Shown here: in pieces, positions 9,366 to 19,917 of the stretch
Layout of the letters: each line of letters starts with the position of its first letter
Numbering within the stretch: position 1 is the stretch's first letter
Source: Prorocentrum cordatum
Lineage: Eukaryota; Sar; Dinophyceae; Prorocentrales; Prorocentraceae
DNA: 64,000 nt
Direction of reading: 5' to 3'
NCBI GenBank assembly: GCA_963575745.1
Contig: CAUYUJ010017841.1
Location: 62,001-126,000, forward strand
Program-made: the position numbers and the translations under genes
Notes under the pieces: model-generated
What the model saw: the letters and a program-made list of their open reading frames with translations, nothing else
Databases searched by the model: none
What the model was told of the DNA's origin: nothing

Positions 9366-9963
9366 CCTGGCAGGAGAGCTAAAGAAAGCTTGCCAGGATC
9401 TGAAATTAGCATATGACTCCACTCAGCCGGCGAACAAGAAACATAACTCAATAGCGGGGCGCGCCAATGGCGTCGTTCAGGACGGAGCAAGAACTCTGCT
9501 CATGACCGCCGGGCTACCGGCACAGTTCTGGACATTCGCCGCCCCTTACTTCTGCGCGTGCTATAACGCCACGCATGAAGAGAACGGCAAGACTCCGTGG
9601 GAGTTGAGGTTCGGCGGGCCCTTCAACGCCACGCTGGTTCCTTTCGGATCTGCGGTCCGATATCTGCCGCCGCCGGAACCTAGAATTAAGCAGCCCAAAA
9701 TGGCCCCAAGAACGCGAGTGGGCGTATATCTCGGGTGCGTACAGCATGCGGGGGGGCGCGTTGGCCCTGGCCGCTGCTGCATGCCGTTGGCGCAACTCGA
9801 AGGGTTGAACTTTACTACTGGATTGAAGGCAGATGGCAACATACCCATCGTGGAGAGAACGGAACAGGTATGGACCGACACCGAAGTAGAACAGATGGAT
9901 GACGAATCTCCCGATGGGTCATCGACATTGTCGACAAGAATCCCCCCGTGCATTTCCCGCTAG
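9265..9963 (+). pseudogene. Integrase core C part, element 1, catalytic Glu replaced
   Basis: The second Asp is likely in CSDLAGELKKAC. The third catalytic position is Gly: NSIAGRANGVV here versus NAVTERANGVV in element 2 (codon GGG at 9457-9459, one transition away from GAG). The rest of the domain is well kept: LLMTAGLPAQFWTFAAPYF, YNATHEENGKTPWELRFG and RVGVYLGCVQHAGG, which corresponds to the GKG/KLGWRG-type C-terminal part of copia integrases. The DDE triad is broken, so strand transfer is not expected. Confidence 0.7.
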
Positions 9964-11308
9964 GACCAGCCTGCGATAAGGCTGCCGCGAACATTAGCAG
10001 CGTCGCGCTTGAAACCCTGCTATCGGGCGGGAATGCCGCGGAAGAACAACAGGATAATCCGCATGCGTCATCCGGGGGGGCATCGGGCCCCCGCGAGGGC
10101 CCAGCGCTAGTCCCGGACACTCCCGACGAACTTGGAATGGAGGGAGCTGGGCCTCACGCCAATGGCGGGCGAGCGGACGAAGCCCAGGAGGGCCATGATC
10201 CGACGGGTGACGAAGGGCTGTCGGGTCCGCCGCCTGACCCAGAGCTCCCGCCTGGTGCCAGGCGAAGGGGAGTTGAGTTCGATGCTGTAAGGATTTGCGA
10301 AAACCTCGCCGAGACGGAAGTCATTGCCAGGCAGACGAAATTCCTTGCGGCCCCCGCAAGGGGAGGGCCAAATATTGAACATGTCATGGCAAGAACAACG
10401 CAAAACCTGGACACGGGAGAGCACTGCGAGAAGAACGCCGTGGTTGTAGGAAAGCCAGTCGAGGAGCTAACGAAACCGCCCCCCCTGAAAGGCAAGCAGA
10501 AGACGGCGCACCTTCGCGTGGCATTTTATTATGATCCTTTCTACAGGAGGCCTAACCAGGTGGACGCGTACGATGAAGTATACGGAAACGTCGTCCTCCG
10601 GCGTGCACAGAAGGAATCTACTAACCCAGGCGTCCACCCTGACCGATGGCTCAAGACAAATGGACCTGAACGGAAGAGACTCATCGAATAAACCAAAACC
10701 GAAAAGAAGGGTTTCTTACGGCTTGGAGGACCCAGGCCCGAACGCTGACCTCTGGAGGGCCAGAGGCATCGATGCGCCTGGACTGGCGCCGACCTACATC
10801 ATGGCAGCGGCTGCCCTTCAAGAAAAAGGCCAGGTGGATGACGATGCGTTAAAAGACTTCCAGGAGTGGTGCACAGAGACATGCGCACCAGATGAAGAAT
10901 CGGAACCGTCCGATGGACGGGACTCGAGCAACGATGGTGAGAGTGACTGGGATCGCACGGCGCTTGACTGCGCGGCCGCGACCAGGCGTCGCGGCGCCCC
11001 TCGCAGGCCCCTTCGCGGGCGAGATGCGGGTCGCGATGCTCGCCGGGAAAAGGGGCCGGCGGGCTGGCCGTGCTACGACCCGTTCACCGACGCAATGCAG
11101 GTTGGTGGGCGGGAAGAACTCCTTGATTTCCATCCGTGCCGGGCAATGCCCTGACGGCGAATTGCGCCTGCGTCGCCCGCCTTGTCACTGAGGCCGAGGC
11201 GGCCGCCAGCGAAAAAGTTCAGAAGGCGCTTATGGGTGAGCGGGGGCGTCTCAGAAAGAAAAGACGGGGCGAATCGAAGGCCAAGAGCTCCGCGATGTCA
11301 GAGCGAAG
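9948..11308 (+). pseudogene. Integrase-RT linker region, element 1
   Basis: The frame from 9948 runs to 10691 and continues in another frame (10.69-11.15 kb: FLRLGGPRPER or DLGDPGPNADLWRARGIDA by frame). Shared anchors with element 2 (44.2-45.4 kb) are LARTTQNLDTGEH versus LARATQDLDTVEY, VVVGKPVEELT versus VVVGLTREELT, and NPGVHPDRWL versus TPGIHPGRWL. The content is Pro/Gly/Asp-rich and probably disordered. No enzymatic motif was seen. Confidence 0.55.
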
Positions 11309-12946
11309 ATGAAAGGAAATACCTTCCACATCGGGAGACTCTTTGCGATCCTGGTCGAAAAGAACGCCGAACTCCCTGAGGACCACAGAGGCCGCAAGTT
11401 CAAAAGGAGGGCAGTTTTTGACGGATCTGATGTTATTGATCAAGACAGAGACGCTTCGCTGTTTCAAGAGCTTTCCAGCTGCCCAGCTACAATGCAAGCG
11501 AGCAAAGCTGCTGACACGTACGGCTTGTTCGAGGGGCGCGACGCGCAGCGAGCCGACGCCCGTCAGGCATGCACTCAGGCCAAGCTGGGAGGCACCCCGA
11601 CATGGGTGCGCTTGCCCGAAGAAGCATGGCCTAAGAGCTGGGAAGGCATGATCGACCCAGTATGCCCTCTGCTATTAGCACTGTATGGGCACCCTGACGC
11701 TGGGGGGGTTCGGGAACAACATTGCGATGCGCATGTTATGTCAAAGGGGTTTGCCCCAATCTCCTGCTGGGGAAGTTGTTATTATCACCCGGGGCTTGAA
11801 CTATTTCCAATCGTGTATGTCGATGATTTCAAACGCGCGGGTCCTCCTCGAAACCTGGAGACAGGATGGGATCTGATCCTGGGCCCATCCGAGACTGCGC
11901 CAGAAGGAATCGGCATGGGCCCACCAACCCCAGTGGGGAGATATCTCGGATGCGAACATAGGATTTCGGAGAAATGGGCACATTGGCAAGGCGTCGCTCC
12001 AACCACGTTGGACCCGCCGCCTCCCAAGGGCCAAAACGCCGATGGCGTGGCCGACGCAGGGCGCCAGGCAGCTGCTGTCGCCCATGGCGCAACGCAGCTT
12101 GTATACCAAGATAGCAATGCGGAGGCCACAGTTTACACTCCTCAGGGCCCCACAGAGCAAATCTGGTCACGTGAGCGACGGTGCGCGGTGCCCGCTACAC
12201 CACAGCCGCCTCCGCTGCCAGAGTGTAAGCCAGGATTGAAGGAGAAAGTGCGAATAATGGAACACGACATGGCAGCATTCTTCAAGTCATGCGCTTCTCT
12301 GTGCGCAGAACTCACGGACACTGACCAAGCTACTTACCCGCTATCGGGAACCCCCTTCGGTCCCGAGTTGTCCTCATTCGAGGATGGCCAAGGGGGGCCG
12401 CGCGGAGAAGTGTTGGCGCCTGCCGAAGAGGCCCTAGCAGCGCATTTACGAATCGACGCCGCCGTGGGCCCCCCTGGCGCAGAGGTACACGTGGGAGGCC
12501 CTCCAATGGAGGGCTCGTCAGCTCCTGATCCCAAGCCTCCTGCCCCATCAGGCATTCTGCAACCTATTGCGGCTAAGGTTCTGCTGAAAATACTGCGCGG
12601 GGCACGGATGGCACGCCCGGATCTTCTGAACGCAGTCTGCAAAACAGCTGCGTGTGTCACTAAATGGACGGAAGAACAGGGTACATATTTGTTTCGCATC
12701 ATCTGTTACCTGAAAGCAACGGCGAATTACCGCCCAGTGTCCTGGGTGTGTGATCGCCGCGAAGACGCATGGCTGAGACAGTTCGCAGATGCTGATCTAG
12801 CAAGTGACATTCGCACTCACCGCAGTACTAGAACCGCGCAGTTTCTGTGGGGACCAAACACAAGGGCGTTTCAAAGCTGCAATTCCCGACGACAGACCGC
12901 AGTGTCCCATAGTACACTGGAAGCGGAGATCGCTTCAGCTGACTAA
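11309..12946 (+). pseudogene. Reverse transcriptase and RNase H, element 1
   Basis: This 545-codon frame is the best preserved part. RT motifs in order: RRAVFDGSDVIDQ (nucleotide-binding finger), RADARQACTQAKLGGTPTWV with the motif-A Asp at 11555-11557, LLALYGHPDAGG, and the YVDD box (FPIVYVDDFKRAG). A Pro-rich insertion near 12.0-12.2 kb separates the palm from the thumb. RNase H begins at FADADLASDIRTHRSTRT (first Asp) and includes SHSTLEAEI (Glu). The frame ends with TAA at 12944-12946 where element 2 reads Leu (AADLALRKE). The RT catalytic residues visible here are intact, unlike protease and integrase. Confidence 0.75.
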
Positions 12947-13273
12947 GCACTCAGAAGAGAACTACTACTACTGCCGGCGCTCCGATTGTGGGAGATGCTA
13001 CTCGGCCGAACGTTGAGGGCAGAGTTCTTGGAAGACAACCGAGCCGTCGCGAAGGTTTGTAAAGCAGGTTGCTCACAGAAGCTTTTGCACCTGCCCCGTA
13101 CTCACCGAATCGACGCTTCTGCTGTTGCAGAGCAGTTTGCCAGAGGCACGGTGAACCTGGCATGCTGCCCGACGCGCGATCAGGTCGCAGACATCGGCAC
13201 TGAGAGATTTGAGCAGCCACCGTCGTGGACCAAGGTGCTCTATCTAGTGCAGGTCGTGGCCCCGACCTTCTAG
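12947..13273 (+). pseudogene. RNase H C-terminal part, element 1
   Basis: The frame continues after the TAA and, from 12986, reads through EFLEDNRAVAKVCKAGC (third RNase H Asp), LLHLPRTHRIDASAVAEQF and DQVADIGTERF, ending at 13271. These correspond to the copia RNase H end (typically a KHIDIR...ADILTK-like segment). A 1-nt frame adjustment near 12.96 kb joins it to the previous ORF. Confidence 0.65.
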
Positions 13274-13593
13274 ACTGCCCCGTCGTATCGACGATGCCTG
13301 GGCTCGCCATTCGAAGGCGATGCGGGTCTCCCCCTGGGGCCCGGGGGGGTTCTCAAGCCGAAGCTAGGCGCGCAGTCCGGGCTTCGGAACGGCGGCGAGA
13401 TACCGAGCAAGAAGGCCAAGAAAAACACCTAAAGGACAAAATGAAGGCAAACCTCCTGCTGATTCGCCGGCACGCCCCAGGATTAATAACCGTGCAGGAA
13501 CACCAGCGGAGGTCAGCAACGAACGGGGAATTCACCGTCAGCGGAAAATAGAGGAAGACAAGGAAATGATGGCTCTGTTCGAGATAACGGACA

Positions 13594-13911
13594 GTGAATA
13601 AAGCACTTCAGAGGTACAGGCCCCGTCATTCGATGAAGAGAACGGCCAATATACCACCGATGAACGGAGAGCAACAACTAGCGATGCTATTTGCCGCTCC
13701 TGATGCCGCTGCAGGTTCCAGCGAAAGATCCCAGCGACGCCTTTTCATAGAATTTTGCTGTGGACCTAACAGCCGGCTAGGGAACCAAGCTCTCATCCCT
13801 GACGGTCAATGTAAGGTGGCGCGTCTGACAGAGAACAAAGATATGACCACCAAGGAAGGAAAAGCGTTTGCGGTACGCGTTTTTAAACACACTTTTACAC
13901 ACCCCCTGTAA
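13594..13911 (+). pseudogene. Methyltransferase-like ORF, 5' fragment, element 1
   Basis: The useful part is RRLFIEFCCGPNSRLGN, then CKVARLTENKDMTTKEG. It aligns with LLLEYCCGPQCRIGN and KVIRYTEKEDMRADEG in element 2 (48.69-48.80 kb). LFIEFCCGPNS looks like an S-adenosylmethionine-binding motif I (hydrophobic strand, then acidic residue and Gly). The homology stops near 13.88 kb, before the PCTGG motif, so the element was cut here. Confidence 0.5.
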
Positions 13912-13954
13912 ACGTTCGGATAGCCGCCTCAACTGCAAATTAGGAGGAGGAGTA

Positions 13955-15983
13955 GCGCAGTCTCTCTCGTGCTTGCCCCTCCTCCCCTGGCGCAAAGTTT
14001 CGGCTCGAGGCGTGGGTTTCGCGGGCGAGGCCCGCGCTCGAGCCTGCAGAGAGGGGTAGCTTCCAGCCCCTGCTCGCCCCGAGCCCGCCAGGCTCGGGCG
14101 CCGCCACGACGCCGGCCATCGGGCGCCCCGGCTGGCTGCTGGTGACCGCGCTCGCCCTCTGCGAGCTGGACGGGCTGCTGGAGGTCTTCGGCGGGCGCCA
14201 GCAGGAGGCCGAGGAGATCCTCATCGAGCCCCTCGACCTCGGAGGAGGCGCCGAGTGGCGGGGGTCGCCAGCGGGTTTCATGGCGCCGTGGAGCAGGTGG
14301 AACCGCGTCTACGTCCAGGCGCAGGGGAGGAACACGGGGGTGGTGATGCTGCTGGTCAGTCGTGTCGGTCCAGGGACCTCGTTGGTTTGGACCGCGATCG
14401 ACCCCGCGAAGCGGGTGCAGATCATCAACCTGCGGGACAAGGCGAGGATGCTGCCGCGCCCGAAGAAGGGAGTGACCTGGACCGAGCACCCAGGGCTGAA
14501 TGAGAAGGAGAGAGAGCAGGCGATCATAGCCGCGGAGCGGCTCATTGTGCGACATGAGCTGGGACAGGCTGGTGCTGAGAGTGCCAAGGCCAACCTGACG
14601 AAGGGCAAGAAGGCGAGCTCGAAGGCCAAGGTGGCGTCCTGGTTCGGCAAGGGCCTCGTGACCACCGTGGTGACGGCGTGGGCCCACAAGACGTGGGGTG
14701 GTGCTGCAGCGGTGTTCTTTGTGGGCTGGAGGTTGTGGCGTTGGCTACATCTCGGGTCCTTCTTCGCCGCAGGATACCACACCGTCTCGGCGGGGATGCA
14801 GGCGATCGAGGACCTTGACAACTTCCGCGAGTTCCTGGGGGAGCTGTACGAATCGGGCGACCTCGAGCTGTGCGCGGCATACCTGGGCTGCGTGCTCATC
14901 GTGATCTACGGGATCTGGACATACGGATGCTCGTGCCGAAAGGAGGTCGGCTCGGACAGCGACTCGGGCTCGGACTCGGACGGCGGGTCGGTGCACGCCG
15001 GCGATGACGTGAGTGACGTGAGTGGCGACGAGCGGGACACCAAGACCCTGTTCGCGGAGTTGGCTCGCGGTCAGTCTGACTTGGCCGACGCTGTGGGTAT
15101 GCTGAAGTCGAGGCTGGATGTCGGGGGCGGAGCGGGAGCAGGACCTGCCTGCGGCAGTGGGGCTCTGGCGTCGGAGCCAGGCCCGCCTCCCCCGCCCCCT
15201 GCGGGGCCGCCGCCGTCCAGAGGAGACGACCCCAGCTCGGCCGAGGTGGATGCGTTCATCAAGAAGCTGACGGAGCACGAGGAGCTGGTGCAGCGGGACT
15301 CGGGCTTGAGCACCCGAGCGCAGGCAGGGTCGCCCACGCCGAGCTCGAGTGCCGCGTCCTGGGAGAAGGTTGGAGACCTGGGCGAGCTCGATGACCCCCT
15401 GAAGGACCAGATCGTGCAGCTGAAGGAGGAGTCGAAGAACCCAAAGGAGAGCTTGCTGGCGACGTTGGAGAAGTATCGCCGCGTGGCGGGTTCCCCCGTG
15501 GGGGGGATCAGGGCCCGCGCGGCTCCGACATTGCTGGCGAGGCTCTACAAGGGCGGACGGAGCGCACGCGTGGAGACGCAGGAGTGGCTCCGCTCCAAGG
15601 AGCTGCAGGGCGCGGGCATCGCGCAGGAGCTGAACATGCTGGCCCTGGTCCTTGACAGGATGATGAGCCAGGGGCAGTACGACGAGCTGATCAACTCGCA
15701 GGCCGCGGAGGTGACCTGCCTGCGCCTGTACTCGATCTGGAAGGCCTACGAGCGGGTGCAGTGCAAGAGCGACTGGCTGAGGCCCAAGGCGCAGCACGGC
15801 GGCAAGTGGCGCTCCAAGGTCGACTGGAGTCTGGCGGAGGAGTACCTGCGCCTCGACGGGGACCCCAACAGCGAGAACAGGGGGGCCGATGACGAGGTCC
15901 TGGAGAAGCTCAGGCGGCGGGCGATCCTCAGCAAGCACCTGGGTGAGGTGCGCTCGGGGCAGCCTGCCGGCGAGGACGAATAG
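13955..15983 (+). CDS. Long intact ORF with two hydrophobic segments, unknown family
   Basis: About 675 codons are open from just after the TAG at 13953; the first in-frame ATG is at 14280, giving 568 residues. From that ATG: an N-terminal folded region (NRVYVQAQGRNTGVVMLLVS), basic coiled part (KKASSKAKVASWFGKG), then hydrophobic stretches (GGAAAVFFVGWRLWRWLHLG, and ELCAAYLGCVLIVIYGIWTY) that may cross a membrane, then an acidic Ser/Asp-rich linker, a Pro/Gly-rich hinge and a helical C-terminal domain (RLYSIWKAYERVQCKSDWLR near the end). Codon third positions are strongly G/C. The frame is not broken, unlike its neighbours. I believe this type of ORF recurs in dinoflagellates as part of repeated elements, but that is memory, not evidence here. 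Upstream codons without ATG may be an exon joined by splicing. Confidence 0.6.
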
Positions 15984-16001
15984 GTTGCGGCCGGAGCTAT
16001 C

Positions 16002-16499
16002 GTGGTGTGCTCTGGCCAAGGCCTGAGGGGTCAATCCCCTCTACCACGGCCGCGGCGGCGAGCCGCTTTCGTGCCGAGCTTCTTGCTGGACACGTCTTTC
16101 GGGTGGTGGTGCTACATCGGGCTGGTGAGCTTCCTGGCGATCGGCTGTGGGGTCTTCCACGGCGGCGTCGGAGCGTCGAGGCCTTTCTTGTACTTGGGGC
16201 CTCGCGCCGTTCTGTGGCGAGCAGGTTTTCCCGTACGTCGGAGCGCAGGTCGCTCGGTGGTCCCAGATGCCTACTGGGGAGAAGGATTTGAGAGAGAGGG
16301 ATCCCTTGAGGAGTCTGCCTGGGCTCCCATTCCCACTACAGTCGAGGAGGTCGAGTTCGAGCCTGTCCGAGAAGGAGCTGAGGACAACCTGGCAGCGGAC
16401 TTCGAGGACGATAGCGGCGATCAGGAGTATGGCGACGGGCTGTTCGAATGGTTGGCTACATCCATCGAGCCTGACGGACAAGCAGACGTTCGATGGTAA
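16002..16499 (+). CDS. Small ORF with one hydrophobic segment downstream of the long ORF
   Basis: The frame opens near 15990 (no ATG at the start) and reads VVCSGQGLRGQSPLPRPRRR, then a hydrophobic segment GWWCYIGLVSFLAIGCGVF, then an acidic C-terminus ending at 16497. It follows the long ORF by about 10 nt in the same orientation. It may be a second ORF of the same element, or the start of a longer product cut off at about 16.5 kb. Confidence 0.35.
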   Translation: MVCSGQGLRGQSPLPRPRRRAAFVPSFLLDTSFGWWCYIGLVSFLAIGCGVFHGGVGASRPFLYLGPRAVLWRAGFPVRRSAGRSVVPDAYWGEGFEREGSLEESAWAPIPTTVEEVEFEPVREGAEDNLAADFEDDSGDQEYGDGLFEWLATSIEPDGQADVRW

Positions 16500-16689
16500 C
16501 GATAATGACAGAATGCTGACAATGTGAACGATCATGATAATGATGATATCTGGTCACACGACCACGTTGACACATTATCACTCTGAGCAACCAGGCTTCT
16601 CGAGTGCACGCATGGCCTGCCTCTCTGAGTACAGCTTCCTGCAATCACACTCCCCTCTCCATTCCGTTCCCTGCTCTCGGACAATGCCC

Positions 16690-16925
16690 TCTCGGTGCCC
16701 ACTCGGGCCACCTAGGAGCCGTCAGGGGCCCGCTGGTGCCATCCCCGTCGAAAAACATCAGCCCACCTCGTGCAAGATAACTGCGGTGCAAGAGTTATAA
16801 TGGTGGTCGAGAGATCCACTCGTTTCGCTCTTGGGCATATAATATTGCCCTCTTGGGGCCCACTCGGGGCTATAGGAGCCGCCAGGAGCCCGCTGGCGCC
16901 CACTGGGGCCCGCTCGGGCCCACTC
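16690..16925. repeat. Diverged duplication of a CCCACTCGGG/CCCGCTGG motif block
   Basis: A block with the order CCCACTCGGGGC, AGGAGCCG, CAGGAGCCCGCTGG occurs at about 16696-16745 and again at 16855-16905, followed by further CCCACTGGGGC units. Degenerate GC-rich minisatellite; no gene. Confidence 0.45.
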
Positions 16926-17039
16926 ATGCAAGCGCCCTGTAAGTTGCCACCCAGCTCTTCCTTTATCCCCCCCCACCCCTCTTCCGCTTAAGACCGCTGC
17001 ACCGCGCTCTTCCCAGCTCGCGCGATCGTGGCCGATTCA

Positions 17040-17440
17040 TTTCATTTGCCGTTTCATTATTTTCAACATCATCTCGAAAATCAATGGCGTAAAATAGCCG
17101 TCAGAATGGCGTGATTTGGAGTAGAATGCCGGTAATTGGAGGAGTATATTTGTTTTGTAGGTTGTGATATTTTCTGAAGTTGTATTTGGATTAAACTGTG
17201 AGGTTTTCTATGCTGTTTAAAAAAAGCGTGAATTGTATATCTACTGCTGTTGCAAATATAGCACTGCAAATTAATACAACCCACATAGTGCTGCAAACTA
17301 AACCACAGGCAAAACACTTACAAAACACATACACATCATATTCTACAATTCGCGCCGGTTTGTACAACAATTTTAACCGCAGAATATCTCACAATCACAG
17401 AATATCTCACAATCAATCTGAATACAACTTCAGAACATAT
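17040..17440. other. AT-rich island without a gene
   Basis: This 400-nt stretch has far lower GC than its surroundings, with A/T runs and no credible ORF. It contains the small direct repeat ATATCTCACAATCA at about 17384-17415. It may be an unrelated insertion. Confidence 0.4.
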
Positions 17441-17446
17441 CGGTGC

Positions 17447-17645
17447 CCAAACGACTCACCCCCGACAGAAAGCTGAGGGCAGAACTAACGACTCATCTCC
17501 GACCGACAATTGATGCGCCCAAATCGATTCACCCCCGCCGAAAATTGAGGTTCCCGAGCGACTCACCACCCCCGACCGAGAATTGAGGGACCTGACCGAC
17601 TCACCACCCCCGACCGAGCACTGAGGGGACCGATGGACTCATCTC
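17447..17645. repeat. Minisatellite, period about 38 bp
   Basis: Five degenerate units, each starting GACTCA and containing CCCCGACCGAGAATTGAGG or a close variant. The last two units (from about 17559 and 17597) differ at only a few positions. Confidence 0.7.
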
Positions 17646-17649
17646 CTTT

Positions 17650-18150
17650 CGTCCTCCTATAGTTCTCGTACCCCTTGTCCTATACTCGATCCTTCCCCGC
17701 TCGCCCTCCCCCCCCCCTCCCGCCCCCTCCCGCCCTTCGGGCGCCGCCCCCGCCCTCGCCCTCGTCGCCGGCCCGCCGGCGCGGAGGCGGAGCCGCCTGG
17801 GCGCGGGGGGCCCGCCAGCGCCTGCATGGGCCTGAGCTGCGCTGCCCTGGGCGCAGAGGCCGCCAGCGCCTCGGGATGCCACGGCTCGTGCTGAAGAACG
17901 TCAAGCGAGCAGGCTGCTCGGCCCCTCTGCGACCGCCTGCCCCCTCCCCCCGCTCGTCATCAAGGCTGAACCTAAACGGTGTTTGTCGTGTTCGTTTTGT
18001 GTTCGTTTGCCTTCGTTTCGTTTCAACCCGCAATATATTGCAAGACGATGTCGAAACGCAAACGACCCGCGAAACCGCCCAAACACCGTTCAGGCCCAGC
18101 CCTGCTCATTTTGTCCCCATCTTTCTTCGCGGTTATCTCGCCTGCAATTG
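17650..18150. other. GC-rich spacer without a supported gene
   Basis: Contains C/G-rich and Pro/Arg-coding frames on both strands and a T/G-rich stretch (17980-18030) of TTCGTTT-like units. No frame shows a recognisable domain. Confidence 0.4.
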
Positions 18151-18164
18151 AAATCGATGATGAA

Positions 18165-18265
18165 GATGCGCGTCGTCAATCGGGTACCCTTGCGTCATTG
18201 CCTCTTCGGCCGCCTGCGGCCGACGGGTCGCATCTTTGCCGATCAACCTCATCATCGGTTTCGAC
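18165..18265. repeat. Interspersed ~90-bp repeat, copy 1
   Basis: The unit reads ACCCTTGCGTCATTGCC, a CGGCCG...CGGCCG palindrome, GACGGGTCGCATC, and TGCCGATCAACCTCATCATC ending in a CGGTTTCGAC-like stretch. Further copies are at 19128-19212 and 19328-19410. Function unknown. Confidence 0.65.
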
Positions 18266-18360
18266 TGTATCACCTGTGATCCTGTGATCCTGTAATGAGC
18301 TGATAGCATCCGCCTTTCCTCCGCGCAGTCGGACACGATCTGTTTTTGCCTCCCGTTCTT

Positions 18361-18429
18361 TGCGATGCCGAATGTTGTTGCCTGAACTTGCCCAGTCGGC
18401 AAGGTCGAGCGACAACATTCGGCGTCGCA
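18361..18429. repeat. Nested foldback, 21-bp outer arms
   Basis: The arms 18361-18381 and 18409-18429 pair at 19 of 21 positions. Within the loop a second pair, CTTGCC and GGCAAG, pairs around CAGTC. It lies between the ~90-bp repeat and the AGCTAA cassette. Confidence 0.65.
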
Positions 18430-18444
18430 TAGAATGGGGGCAAC

Positions 18445-19085
18445 CAATTATCACAGTGCTACCCGACCTGGGAGTTGGAGACCCTAGGAAAGCATTATCC
18501 GTAGTAACGCTAAACTAAGCTAGCGCTAAGCAACAACTAGGCTAAAGCTAAACGCAAACTCAGCTAAAGCTCTGCTACACCATAGGCTAAAGCTAAGCTT
18601 AAGCTATGCTACAGCTAGGCCAACGCTACAGCTAGGCTGCAGCTAAGCTACAGCTGTAGCTAAATGTACGCTACAGCTAAAGCTAAGGCTATTAAGATAC
18701 AGCTAAGCTAAATCTAAGTTAAAGCTATGCTAAAGCTAAGCAACAGCTAAGCTAAAACTTAGCTACAACTAAGCTGCATCGAAGCTAAAGCTATAACATA
18801 AAGCTAAGCTGAAGCTGAGCTAGCGCTAAGCTAAAGCTAAGCTAAAGCTAAGTCAACGCTAAGCCAACGCTAAGCTAAATCTAGATGTAACGTTAAGGCA
18901 ACACTAAGCTCAAGCTAAGCTAAATCTAAGCTGAAGCTAAAGCTAAAGCTAAAACTAATGTTAAAGCTAATGCTAAAAGCTAAAACTTAGGGGGCGCAAT
19001 TGGGGGAACCGCTCCCATGTGGCCAGGGGAACCGCCCAGGGCGGGAAGCACTGACCGGCACGAGCCCTTCAGGCAGAGCCTACGT
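18445..19085 (+). repeat. AGCTAA satellite cassette, copy 1 (plus orientation)
   Basis: Three parts: a left flank (ACCCGACCTGGGAGTTGGAG and CCCTAG, 18450-18495), an array of degenerate AAGCTAAGCTAA units (about 18505-18985), and a right flank with GGGGGAACCG repeated about 25 nt apart, ending near a CAGGCAGAGCC motif (18988-19082). Same parts and order as copies at 25.6-26.3 and, inverted, 29.3-30.25 kb. Confidence 0.75.
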
Positions 19086-19127
19086 AGGGAAGAAAGAGAC
19101 AATTGTCCACCATGCTCCTGCGTAGTC

Positions 19128-19410
19128 GTGTACCCTTGCGTCATTGCCTATTCGGCCGTGTGTGGCCGACGGGTCGCATCCTTGCCGATCAACCTCATCA
19201 TCGGTATCGACTGTAGCGCTGATGATTTGTAATGGGCTGATGGAAAATGTCTGTCCTCCGCATTCCCCCGCCTGCATGTTTTGACACAACTACGTCCCAA
19301 GATTGCCCCCCATGCTCCTGCGTAGTCGGCGACCCTTACATCGTTGCCTATTCAGCCGTGCGCGGTCGACGGGTCGCATCATTGCCAATCAGCGACATCA
19401 TCGGTTTCGA
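19128..19410. repeat. Interspersed ~90-bp repeat, copies 2 and 3
   Basis: Copies at 19128-19212 and 19328-19410, each preceded by CATGCTCCTGCGTAGTCG, so the true unit here is nearer 105 bp with a ~200-bp spacing. They keep the GACGGGTCGCATC core and the CATCATCGG end of copy 1. Confidence 0.65.
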
Positions 19411-19424
19411 CACAACAACATCAT

Positions 19425-19810
19425 CACCATCATCAGCAGCAGTTTCCGAGCGCGGCACGGGGCGTCACATGCACAGGGGGGGGGGGGGGCGAGGCCCCCC
19501 AACACATCATCATCACCATCAACACCATCATCATCACCATCGTCATCATCACCGCCGTCATCACCATCATCATCAGCAGCATCATCATCACCATCTTGAT
19601 CAACATCTTGATCATCACCATCAGCAGCAACATAATCATCATCATACTCATCACCGCACTCGCACGCACACGGACGCACACGCACACGCACACACACACA
19701 CATCACACGCATCAGCCTTGCGCGTACACGCACACGCACGCACGCGCACCAACGCGCACGCACGCGCACACACACATACACGAACACGCACACACGCACG
19801 CACGCCCTCT
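19425..19810. repeat. CAT/ATC trinucleotide then CA/CGCA dinucleotide microsatellite
   Basis: 19425-19660 is mostly CAT/CAC trinucleotide repeat with an 11-G run at 19477-19488; 19660-19810 is a CACACGCA-type repeat. The His-rich and Cys/Val-rich long ORFs over it are artefacts. Confidence 0.8.
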
Positions 19811-19917
19811 TCGGCGTGCCTCATCCTCCCTGGCTTGCCACAGCCTGTTTTGGCTTTGTTGCCTCGTGATCGCCCTCGGCCTCCGGCGCTGCCCCGACGA
19901 GCTCGCGCGTGGCCAGC

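Larger units (their letters stand above)
4205..13911 (+). mobile_element. Retroelement 1: decayed Ty1/copia-like element, 3' truncated
   Basis: The order is gag with a coiled-coil part, capsid-like region and Cys/His fingers, then aspartic protease, integrase, linker, reverse transcriptase with RNase H, and a methyltransferase-like ORF. Integrase before RT is the Ty1/copia order. Frames change at least at about 4.5, 6.1, 7.25, 9.3, 10.7 and 12.9 kb, and single stops interrupt otherwise open frames at 6455 and 8363. The protease Asp and the integrase Glu are replaced, so the copy is dead. It ends inside the downstream methyltransferase-like region near 13.88 kb. I found no terminal repeats or target-site duplication. 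Confidence 0.8.

Noticed and set aside
14745-16034. 429-codon minus-strand ORF opposite the long membrane ORF
   Set aside because: A GC-rich shadow frame; its Leu/Arg/Val-rich translation has no domain-like order, whereas the plus-strand frame has clear hydrophobic and acidic blocks.
16019-16052. Short GAGGGG-TCAAT-CCCCTC hairpin followed by ACCA, tRNA-like
   Set aside because: Loop is not a T-loop, no acceptor, D-arm or anticodon stems upstream, and it lies in a coding frame.
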